NCBI GenBank assembly: GCA_026419705.1
Contig: JANZYY010000410.1
Location: 1 to 5,111 of the forward strand
Direction of reading: 5' to 3'
DNA length: 5,111 nt
From: Fischerella sp.
Lineage (GTDB): Bacteria; Cyanobacteriota; Cyanobacteriia; Cyanobacteriales; Nostocaceae
Under the pieces are notes generated by a model. The model was not told where the DNA came from. It saw only the letters and a program-made list of their open reading frames with translations, and ran no database searches. Positions within the stretch are counted from its first letter, which is position 1. Every line of letters starts with the position of its first letter. The position numbers and the translations under genes are program-made. Below are positions 1 to 4,234 of this stretch, in pieces.

Positions 1-105
1 GCGTGGGGTTGGGAAAACCCTCCAACGCACTCACTGCCACCCTTGCGGGAAGCCGCCCTACGGGCGTCTACGGGATCTCCGAACGCGCTGGCTCCCCTTT
101 TCCCC
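1..105. repeat. Dispersed cyanobacterial palindromic repeat cluster (cut by window edge)
   Basis: No gene is visible here. Bases 1-28 form an imperfect hairpin around GGG-AAAA-CCC, with outer arms GCGT and ACGC. Bases 54-66 form a tight hairpin CGCCC-TAC-GGGCG. The core at 39-74 (ACCCT..GC....AGCCG....GCGTCTA) resembles 2282-2317 in the mtnX-mtnB gap, so it is a dispersed element and not unique sequence. Its style matches the intergenic repeats common in filamentous cyanobacteria (from memory, not searched). The left boundary lies outside the window. The right boundary merges into a degenerate heptamer array. Confidence 0.6.
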
Positions 106-130
106 TTCACCCTCTTGTTTTTCCGATGTC

Positions 131-165
131 CCTTGCCCCTTGTCCTAATCCCCAGTCCCCAATCC
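131..165 (-). repeat. Short tandem heptamer repeat (GGANTGG-like) at the 3' end of the YafJ-like gene
   Basis: Read on the minus strand, 165 down to 131 divides into five 7-bp units starting with GGATTGG and GGACTGG and becoming more degenerate. A weaker G/A-rich continuation runs towards position 97. The first three units are inside the coding frame of the amidotransferase gene, and its TAG stop forms the end of the third unit. Such heptamer repeats are a known feature of Nostoc-type genomes and are normally intergenic. Confidence 0.75.
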
Positions 166-933
166 GTTAAATATGGGCAATCCATCCTGAAATACCAACA
201 ATTCTCCCGGCTGAATGGGAGTCCAGACTTCGTTGTCAGTGAGAGGAGTAGTAGCAATTACCGCAACGCGATCGCTAGGTGTGGTCAATTCACTAAAATC
301 TACGGTCACGTCTTCGTCAATCAAGTGAGCGGCGGCAAATGGTGCTTGTCTGACTATGTAACAGAGTTTGGTTGAACAGTGAGTAAAAAAGTGTTCTCCA
401 TTTGTTAATAAGTAATTAAAAACACCTATTGAAGAAATTTTGTCAGTTATTTCTCTTAAGACGGAGTATAATTCTTGCAGAGAAGGTTCACCAAAAGGAA
501 AGCGTTCTCGCAAAGTTTCCAATATCAGACAAAAAGCTTTTTCACTATCGGTATTACCCACAGGTTGGAAAGACTGCAAGCCAAGGGGATTAAAATTTGG
601 TAGGTCGCCGTTGTGGGCAAACACCCAATATCGTCCCCACAGTTCGCGACGGAAGGGATGGCAGTTTTCTAGAGCAATTTCACCCTGAGTCGCTTTGCGG
701 ATGTGGGCAATCACATGAGTCGAGTGGATGGGATAGTGTCGCACAAACTCTGCTATGGGAGAACTAACAGAGGCTTTGGCGTCTATGAAAATCCGACATC
801 CCTTTCCTTCAAAAAAAGCAATACCCCAACCATCGCGATGGTCGTCAGTTTTTCCTCCTCGTGCCGCAAATCCGCTAAAGCTGAAGCAAATATCTGTCGG
901 CACATTGCAGTTCATACCCAACAATTGACACAT
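145..933 (-). CDS. yafJ: YafJ-type class II glutamine amidotransferase (Ntn hydrolase)
   Basis: Predicted cytoplasmic 262-residue Ntn-hydrolase-fold glutaminase domain. The start at 933 is chosen because it gives MCQLLG, placing Cys2 as the N-terminal nucleophile after Met removal. An in-frame ATG at 1023 would add 30 residues and bury that Cys. Visible motifs are DGWGI (34-38), HIRKAT (77-82, substrate-carboxylate Arg), HPF (92-94), AHNGD (106-110, oxyanion hole) and GNTDSE (126-131). The whole chain closely resembles E. coli YafJ as I recall it, including VPTDICFSF near the N-terminus and TTPSD and ATTPLT near the C-terminus. The family hydrolyses glutamine amide, but the acceptor and pathway are unknown. 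EgtC is a more distant relative. No Shine-Dalgarno is seen before 933. The last six residues (GLGTGD) come from a heptamer repeat and are probably not ancestral. It is last of the co-directional genes, 135 bp after the monooxygenase-fold gene. Confidence 0.92.
   Translation of the reverse strand: MCQLLGMNCNVPTDICFSFSGFAARGGKTDDHRDGWGIAFFEGKGCRIFIDAKASVSSPIAEFVRHYPIHSTHVIAHIRKATQGEIALENCHPFRRELWGRYWVFAHNGDLPNFNPLGLQSFQPVGNTDSEKAFCLILETLRERFPFGEPSLQELYSVLREITDKISSIGVFNYLLTNGEHFFTHCSTKLCYIVRQAPFAAAHLIDEDVTVDFSELTTPSDRVAVIATTPLTDNEVWTPIQPGELLVFQDGLPIFNGLGTGD
268..275. repeat. HIP1 octamer (GCGATCGC), first of five
   Basis: Perfect copies of the highly iterated palindrome GCGATCGC lie at 268-275, 1005-1012, 2511-2518, 4094-4101 and 4893-4900. 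Five in 5.1 kb is far above chance for one octamer and is a hallmark of cyanobacterial chromosomes. Three copies are inside genes (yafJ, mtnX, PBP2) and two are intergenic. Confidence 0.9.
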
Positions 934-1068
934 GACGGTTGCAGTTTTGAACCTGGACTTGCCTGTGGGATTAAGATACCTTATGGTGCATGCGTTTGTC
1001 TGGCGCGATCGCTTCAATATCAAGATTTATCTTTGTGTAAAAAAGACTCAAAGCAAAGAAACACACGA

Positions 1069-1365
1069 CTAAGCCAAAAGATAGTAACGGCGAATATCTG
1101 GTTTAGTTGCAACCAAACCTTCCAATTTAGCTTCTGCTGCTTTGATATGGGTTGATACTAAATGAGCTTCTAAAGCATCGTTGGAAGTCCATTCCTCGAC
1201 AAAGGTGAAGTCTGTTGGGTCAGACTGATTTTGTAATAGTTCATATTTAATACAACCGGATTCCTGTCGAGTCGGTTCAATTAATTCCAACAGAAGTGCT
1301 TTGAGGGCTTCAACTTTTTCCGGTAAGGCAATCACACGGGCAACAACGCGAATGGTTTTAGTCAT
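1069..1365 (-). CDS. Antibiotic-biosynthesis-monooxygenase (ABM) fold protein, YgiN-like putative quinol monooxygenase
   Basis: A complete 98-residue protein made of one ABM/dimeric alpha-beta barrel domain. Recognisable family features are the N-terminal strand IRVVARVIALP (5-15), a helix rich in Leu/Glu (16-33), the SGCIKYELLQN segment (36-46), FTFVEEW (53-59), the helical His-containing stretch ALEAHLVSTH (64-73) and a final strand RRYYLLA. Members are usually homodimeric and cofactor-free. Some oxidise quinols or polyketide intermediates, and others have no known reaction, so the substrate here is unknown. The ATG at 1365 is the only sensible start, yet no Shine-Dalgarno precedes it: a heptamer repeat begins 4 bp upstream. 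It sits between mtnB (123-bp gap) and the YafJ-like gene (135-bp gap), on the same strand. Co-transcription is possible but unproven, and a role in methionine salvage is not indicated. Confidence 0.88.
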   Translation of the reverse strand: MTKTIRVVARVIALPEKVEALKALLLELIEPTRQESGCIKYELLQNQSDPTDFTFVEEWTSNDALEAHLVSTHIKAAEAKLEGLVATKPDIRRYYLLA

Positions 1366-1368
1366 TGG

Positions 1369-1403
1369 TTAATAGTTAGTAGTTGGTAGTTAGTGGTTGG
1401 TGG
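1369..1403 (-). repeat. Five-unit heptamer repeat (TTRGTRG on plus) in the leader of the ABM-fold gene
   Basis: Exactly five 7-bp units in register. On the plus strand the consensus is TTRGTRG, starting TTAATAG, TTAGTAG. On the minus strand the array reads CYACYAA-like and ends 3 nt before the ATG of the ABM-fold gene, filling the region where a ribosome-binding site would be. The units differ only by A/G exchanges, suggesting an old array that has drifted. Confidence 0.85.
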
Positions 1404-1488
1404 GCGATGAATTATGAATGATGTAAATTTTCAGCCCCATCTTATTCGTCATTTTTATCTATTTCCCATTCACCCCCACAACGCCATC

Positions 1489-2118
1489 TCAAATCACATC
1501 TACTCGTCGGGCTGCAACTATGTAACGAAAGATATACTCCACCAACTCGATGTAGTTGCGAGCATTCTTGGGGGAAGATGCCCAAACAGTCACACCATGA
1601 TCGCGGATCAGCAGAGCTGGTACTTGCGGAGGAGTTTTAATAAATTTTGCTTCTATTTCAGCTGCAATCCGCGAAACTTGCAAATGGTTAGCGAAAACAG
1701 GCATAACACAACGGGGATTTTCTTCCCACACTCCTAGTCCTTTGAGCATTTCTAATGGTGGTAAGGGTAGGGTATCTCCCTGTACAAACCGAGAAACTAA
1801 ATTTGCTTCCACTGAGTGGACGTGGTAGCAACTCATTGCTTCTGGAAAAAGATTATAAATACTCTGGTGAATAGCAGTTTCAGCGGAGGGCTTTGAGTCA
1901 CTGGTAGATTGTTCTAAGCGTCCATCTGGATAAATACGAACAAAATCGCTGGTTGCTAATTCACCCTTGCACTTTCCACTCGCTGTAATCCAAAAGCTAC
2001 CATCAGGTAAACGTACCGAAAGATTACCCGCAGTTCCCACCATCCAACCCTGTTGGTAAAAGTGACGGGCTGCAGCAATTAACTCAAGACGAACATCAGT
2101 TAGGGTTGGGCTGTTCAT
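1489..2118 (-). CDS. mtnB: Methylthioribulose-1-phosphate dehydratase
   Basis: A cytoplasmic class II aldolase/adducin-family enzyme. It dehydrates 5-methylthioribulose-1-phosphate to 2,3-diketo-5-methylthiopentyl-1-phosphate in methionine salvage. The 209 residues are full length for the family. Visible signatures are GTAGNLSVR (28-36), TASGKCKGEL (45-54) and KPSAET (76-81), which bind phosphate and substrate. HVH (99-101) and the His of RDHG (H174) are the zinc ligands by comparison with human APIP. LEMLKG carries the likely catalytic acid/base E123. The gene follows mtnX after a 290-bp repeat-filled gap, although mtnX and mtnD overlap, so the cluster was probably tighter before the insertion. 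No good Shine-Dalgarno is visible before ATG 2118, and no clear promoter was found in the short unique stretch upstream. L-fuculose-phosphate aldolase is a distant alternative, made unlikely by the TASGKCKGEL and EMLKG signatures and by the neighbours. Confidence 0.95.
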   Translation of the reverse strand: MNSPTLTDVRLELIAAARHFYQQGWMVGTAGNLSVRLPDGSFWITASGKCKGELATSDFVRIYPDGRLEQSTSDSKPSAETAIHQSIYNLFPEAMSCYHVHSVEANLVSRFVQGDTLPLPPLEMLKGLGVWEENPRCVMPVFANHLQVSRIAAEIEAKFIKTPPQVPALLIRDHGVTVWASSPKNARNYIELVEYIFRYIVAARRVDVI

Positions 2119-2148
2119 AAAACTAGATTTACATACAAATATCTCTAG

Positions 2149-2418
2149 ATCCCCCTAAATCCCCCCTGCTAAGGATGACTTTCCGACCGCTAACCTCCTT
2201 TTTAAGAGGGTTGAGCAGGGTGGTTTATGCGACCCAATAAAAATTTAAATCCCTACCAACTTCTTAAACTCTTTGTGTTCTACCCTGCCTTCAGCCGAAT
2301 AAAGCGCGTCTATGTGGTTTGTTAACACAAATATCTCTGGGTGGGGAGGGACTAAGTAATTTTTCTGGTGTTTATATGAAACCACCTTGCCCTTTTTAAG
2401 GGGGGTTGTTAGGGAGAT
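2149..2418. mobile_element. MITE-like non-autonomous repeat element filling the mtnX-mtnB gap
   Basis: About 270 bp with no transposase. The ends are imperfect inverted repeats: the left end (2149 rightwards) starts ATCCCCCTAAATCCCCCCT, and the right end read on minus (2418 downwards) starts ATCTCCCTAACAACCCCCCT. Next to the right end is a perfect small hairpin CCCTT-TTT-AAGGG (2390-2402). The left part holds a related C-rich/G-rich hairpin around 2194-2211. This matches the style of the dispersed CCCCCTAAATCCCCC...TTAAAAAGGGGG repeats of filamentous cyanobacteria (from memory). The 60-codon minus-strand frame running through it (2245-2427) is repeat translation. The interior carries a second repeat core at 2282-2317, so the segment may be a mosaic of repeats and not a single transposed unit. 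No target-site duplication is evident. Confidence 0.55.
2282..2317. repeat. Second copy of the dispersed repeat core seen at 39-74
   Basis: Shares ACCCT, GC, AGCCG and GCGTCTA in the same order and nearly the same spacing with positions 39-74, which lie over 2 kb away. The flanks here (TTTGTGTTC before, ATGTGG after) fit the longer dispersed repeats with 'ctctttgtgttc ... gcgtctatgtggt' wording known from Nostoc-like genomes. It lies inside the mtnX-mtnB gap element. Confidence 0.55.
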
Positions 2419-3047
2419 TGCTTCCACAAGTCCGCTAGGTAGTCACGTATTTCTAAAAAATTATTCCACGGAATGTAGGGTTTTTGATGTTCTGCCAAAT
2501 ATTGCGCTAAGCGATCGCGGGCAAATACTATTGGTGTTGCCAACGCCATATTCAGGTCGGTAAGCGAGTCACCAATAGCAATTGTCTCATCTGCTGGATA
2601 CTTTTCCATCACCTGCGCTTTGGCAACTAGTTCTGTTCCACCTTCAAACTCTGAATTTACTTGCAAGTACTCACCGCTAATATCGACATCGACAGCATGA
2701 ACAGCATGAAGGCGCTGTACTAGTTCGCCCAAAACAACTTCCACCATACCCCGCAATCCACCCGAAACTACTACTAAAGGTACTTGCTTTGCTTCCAAGA
2801 AATCCAAAAGTTCTGCGAACCCCAAACGAATAGGTTGTTTTTGGGTGAATTCCAAAATTTCCCGGTAGCGAGAGGATGGAATTGATTCCAAAATTCGCCG
2901 GACTCCCTCACGCAGCGTCAATTGGCGTGCGTACATTTGGGGTATCAGTTGGGCGGAAAGTTGCGGTGCAAAATGCTTCAGCACTGCTACAAAAGTTTCT
3001 GAAACCGTGATGGTACCATCAAAGTCGCAAAAAATAATTCTCTTCAT
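2409..3047 (-). CDS. mtnX: 2-hydroxy-3-keto-5-methylthiopentenyl-1-phosphate phosphatase (HAD family)
   Basis: A cytoplasmic HAD-superfamily (subfamily IB) phosphatase. It dephosphorylates the enolised intermediate of methionine salvage to acireductone, the substrate of MtnD. Motif I is FCDFDGTIT (6-14), with nucleophile D8 and acid D10. Motif II is VVVSGG, with S95. K143 is the probable motif III lysine. Motif IV is GDSLTD (159-164), with D160 and D164 for Mg2+. The start CDFDGTIT and the FAP at 26-28 match Bacillus MtnX as I recall it. The bifunctional enolase-phosphatase MtnC is a different HAD type, so a separate enolase would be needed. The gene overlaps mtnD by 4 bp (ATGA, 3044-3047), implying translational coupling. 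The 212-residue length is normal. The last two residues (Ser-Pro) and the TAA stop lie within the terminal repeat of the downstream element, so the original C-terminus may have been altered. Confidence 0.92.
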   Translation of the reverse strand: MKRIIFCDFDGTITVSETFVAVLKHFAPQLSAQLIPQMYARQLTLREGVRRILESIPSSRYREILEFTQKQPIRLGFAELLDFLEAKQVPLVVVSGGLRGMVEVVLGELVQRLHAVHAVDVDISGEYLQVNSEFEGGTELVAKAQVMEKYPADETIAIGDSLTDLNMALATPIVFARDRLAQYLAEHQKPYIPWNNFLEIRDYLADLWKQSP

Positions 3048-3601
3048 TTTCCAGCGACCGCCTGACGCCTGCGAATTGGTGTACCCGTATATTCGGGTAC
3101 CCAGCCCTCTGTAGTGGTGAAATAGCGTACTGCTTTGACTCGGCGTGCTGGTGTGAGATAAAACCAGTGTTCTGTTCCGGCAGGCACGTTAATATACTCT
3201 TGTGGTTGCACTGTCAGTTCTACTTGACTGCCATCGGGACGCACGAAGCCAAAAATGCCTTCTCCTGCAACAATATAGCGTACTTCGTCATCTGCATGGG
3301 TGTGAATCTTGTCAAACTTTGCTAGCAGCCCATCTAGGTTAGGTATGTCTGGATTTAGGACGATCAGATCGCGGGACTGATAGCCGGCTGTTTGTTGCAA
3401 TTGCTCAAAATAACCATCCAAAGCTTTTAAAACCTGTTCTTTTTCGTCTTCATCGAGGCTATCTTTTGCCAGCAGTTGATGTAACTGGGGATTTTCTCCC
3501 ACAGACCAGCGATCGAGTTGAATATTTAAGGACGCCAGTTCACGGCTAATATCTTTCAGATCGGTGTATGTTTTACCGTCTTCTAGTTGTAGAATTGCCA
3601 T
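3044..3601 (-). CDS. mtnD: Acireductone dioxygenase (ARD)
   Basis: A cytoplasmic cupin metalloenzyme of 185 residues, full length. With Fe2+ it converts acireductone and O2 to 4-methylthio-2-oxobutanoate plus formate, giving the methionine precursor. With Ni2+ the family instead makes methylthiopropionate, formate and CO. Cupin motif 1 is HTHADDEVRYIVAGEG (100-115), supplying ligands H100, H102 and E106. Motif 2, VPAGTEHWF (139-147), supplies H145. The N-terminal W32 in DRWSV and the long helical region at 40-72 are typical of ARD. The start at 3601 is fixed by an ideal Shine-Dalgarno (AGGAGGTGA) six bases upstream. mtnD is the first gene of the cluster, behind a consensus -10 box overlapped by an inverted repeat. 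The next gene, mtnX, starts within its stop codon. Ligands are intact, so it should be active. Confidence 0.96.
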   Translation of the reverse strand: MAILQLEDGKTYTDLKDISRELASLNIQLDRWSVGENPQLHQLLAKDSLDEDEKEQVLKALDGYFEQLQQTAGYQSRDLIVLNPDIPNLDGLLAKFDKIHTHADDEVRYIVAGEGIFGFVRPDGSQVELTVQPQEYINVPAGTEHWFYLTPARRVKAVRYFTTTEGWVPEYTGTPIRRRQAVAGK

Positions 3602-3604
3602 AGT

Positions 3605-3613
3605 TCACCTCCT
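3605..3613 (-). promoter_or_regulatory. Strong Shine-Dalgarno of mtnD
   Basis: AGGAGGTGA on the minus strand is a full nine-base match to the anti-Shine-Dalgarno sequence, with six bases between AGGAGG and the ATG. It contrasts with mtnB, the ABM-fold gene and the YafJ-like gene, none of which has a recognisable site. This suggests mtnD is the efficiently translated entry point of the cluster. Confidence 0.9.
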
Positions 3614-3617
3614 GCAA

Positions 3618-3637
3618 GAGATATTATACGGTATCTC
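3618..3637 (-). promoter_or_regulatory. mtnD promoter -10 box overlapped by an inverted repeat (candidate operator)
   Basis: A perfect -10 hexamer TATAAT (minus strand, 3628-3623) lies 22 bp upstream of the mtnD ATG, leaving a very short leader containing the Shine-Dalgarno. No acceptable -35 hexamer exists at 16-18 bp spacing (CCAGTA or CAGTAA), so an activator or other contact may be needed. A perfect dyad GAGATA-N8-TATCTC encloses the -10 box, a placement where a bound repressor would block RNA polymerase. The binding protein is unknown, and the site does not fit NtcA (GTA-N8-TAC). Confidence 0.55.
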
Positions 3638-3720
3638 AAAAGATTTACTGGGCTGCAGATTTTTTGTACTTGTACTGACTGCAGGCTTTACACAATCTAC
3701 AACACTGTACAACATGCTCG

Positions 3721-3763
3721 CTGTTTTGCTTCGCCCTCAGTCCCAAACCCAGCGAACAAGCAG
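3721..3763. other. Interrupted stem-loop upstream of mtnD
   Basis: On the plus strand, TTG-c-TTCGC (3726-3734) pairs with GCGAACAA (3752-3759), eight pairs with one bulged C. An outer CTG/CAG pairing closes the stem at 3721 and 3763. The loop is 17 nt. There is no U-run, so it is not a terminator. It lies about 95 bp upstream of the mtnD -10 box and would be in a leader only if an upstream promoter reads through. Confidence 0.3.
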
Positions 3764-3816
3764 AAAAACTAAAGAGTGGTTAATTTCCAAAATTTCATGT
3801 TGGCGATGGCTTGAAT

Positions 3817-3831
3817 TTACATGGGATGTAA
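3817..3831. promoter_or_regulatory. Perfect palindrome TTACAT-GGG-ATGTAA, candidate protein-binding site
   Basis: Six-base arms match perfectly around a three-base centre. It lies about 190 bp upstream of the mtnD -10 box. Dyads of this size are typical of dimeric helix-turn-helix regulators, but no known cyanobacterial consensus (NtcA, LexA, Fur) fits. Chance occurrence in AT-rich intergenic DNA cannot be excluded. Confidence 0.3.
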
Positions 3832-3882
3832 TACCATTTCTCTAACCTGCTTTTTTTTAGTAGGGCTGTTTCAGTCTTTGGG

Positions 3883-3909
3883 AAAAACCTGCTCGCATCA
3901 GCAAGCTAG
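3883..3909 (-). terminator. Rho-independent terminator-like hairpin, minus strand
   Basis: On the minus strand, GCTTGC-TGAT-GCGAGC forms a six-pair stem (one G-U) with a four-base loop. It is extended by U-G and C-G pairs beyond an A-A mismatch and is immediately followed by TTTTT. In the opposite direction there is no U-run. It could end PBP2-gene readthrough before the mtn promoter, or end a small RNA starting near 3960. Confidence 0.5.
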
Positions 3910-3910
3910 A

Positions 3911-3935
3911 CCCCAACTTTTTTAGGAAGTCGGGG
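3911..3935 (-). repeat. CCCCGACTT/AAGTTGGGG hairpin repeat
   Basis: On the minus strand nine pairs (one G-U) enclose a seven-base loop. On the plus strand the same position is an A-C mismatch, so the RNA structure is better on minus. It resembles the frequent 'ccccgactt...aagtcgggg' dispersed repeats of cyanobacteria (from memory). It stands one base upstream of the terminator-like hairpin at 3883-3909. Confidence 0.5.
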
Positions 3936-3968
3936 ATTTGTTCTGTTCGGGGATCTGCAAGGCTTTAT

Positions 3969-3998
3969 TGTATAAACACCCACGCCTGTGCCAGCCAA
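3969..3998 (-). promoter_or_regulatory. Possible minus-strand promoter in the intergenic region
   Basis: TTGGCT (3998-3993) and TATACA (3974-3969) are separated by 18 bp on the minus strand. A start near 3960 would give an RNA of roughly 75-80 nt ending at the T-run at 3883. This is a weak match, judged only from the hexamers and the structure downstream. Confidence 0.3.
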
Positions 3999-4020
3999 AA
4001 ACCAGTGTTATTAGTGAGCG

Positions 4021-4048
4021 GATTTGAAGCAAGTGCTTGCTGATTTGA
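4021..4048. other. Dyad flanked by identical 7-bp direct repeats
   Basis: A 14-bp inverted repeat with arms AGCAAG and CTTGCT around TG (4028-4041) is bordered on both sides by GATTTGA (4021-4027 and 4042-4048). The symmetry is exact. It could be an operator with flanking half-sites or a trace of a small insertion with target duplication. Confidence 0.45.
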
Positions 4049-4117
4049 GTAATTTCATGAAACCCCCAATCGGGCGATCGGACAACGAGCGTGGCGATCG
4101 CACTTAAATTTACTCAT

Positions 4118-4148
4118 GGAAGCGGTAGTTTTGAGATTACCAACTTCC
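4118..4148. other. Stem-loop GGAAG-c-GGTA ... TACC-aa-CTTCC
   Basis: Nine base pairs interrupted by a small internal loop (c against aa), with a ten-base loop. It lies about 90 bp downstream of the PBP2 stop on the minus strand and has no T-run, so it is not a standard terminator. It may be an mRNA 3'-end structure. Confidence 0.4.
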
Positions 4149-4234
4149 TCAAATTCCTCGCTCATAGTATTGGCAAAATACCTGCTAAAGGGAATGGGTA
4201 CAGTTGCCGATCCATAATTACTAGGTTTCTTTTT

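Larger units (their letters stand above)
3638..4234. other. Long non-coding intergenic region between the PBP2 gene and the mtnD promoter
   Basis: About 600 bp with no convincing gene on either strand. The one plus-strand frame of some length (3564-3845) starts inside mtnD antisense and has no family resemblance. The stretch carries an unusual number of inverted repeats, described separately: 3721-3763, 3817-3831, 3883-3909, 3911-3935, 4021-4048 and 4118-4148. There is no tRNA, and no SAM-riboswitch-like architecture could be recognised by eye. Confidence 0.7.

Noticed and set aside
934..1023. Longer N-terminus (ATG at 1023) for the amidotransferase
   Set aside because: It would place 30 residues before the catalytic Cys, which must follow the initiator Met in this family. 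The stretch contains a HIP1 site and no conserved sequence.
43..1155. Plus-strand frames opposite the YafJ-like gene (43-375, 440-688, 703-1155)
   Set aside because: They are antisense shadows of a well-supported coding region and repeats, with no family resemblance.
145..1365. Role of the YafJ-like and ABM-fold proteins in methionine salvage
   Set aside because: They are co-directional with mtnB but separated from it and from each other by gaps of 123 and 135 bp. No family knowledge ties either to the pathway, so only proximity supports it.
1414..1737. 107-codon plus-strand frame opposite the end of mtnB
   Set aside because: It is antisense to mtnB, whose catalytic motifs confirm the minus-strand reading. 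The product looks random.
2245..2427. 60-codon minus-strand frame between mtnX and mtnB (starts MEAISLTTPLKKG)
   Set aside because: It overlaps the end of mtnX out of frame, and its first 13 codons translate the C-rich terminal repeat. The rest runs through a dispersed repeat core. No ribosome-binding site or family resemblance was seen.
3638..3720. NtcA or LexA site around the GTACTTGTAC sequence near 3668-3677
   Set aside because: The spacing does not fit GTA-N8-TAC or the cyanobacterial LexA form, so it was not called.
3564..3845. 93-codon plus-strand frame running from mtnD antisense into the intergenic region
   Set aside because: The start is antisense to the mtnD start, the frame crosses the mtnD promoter and several palindromes, and the product has no recognisable domain.
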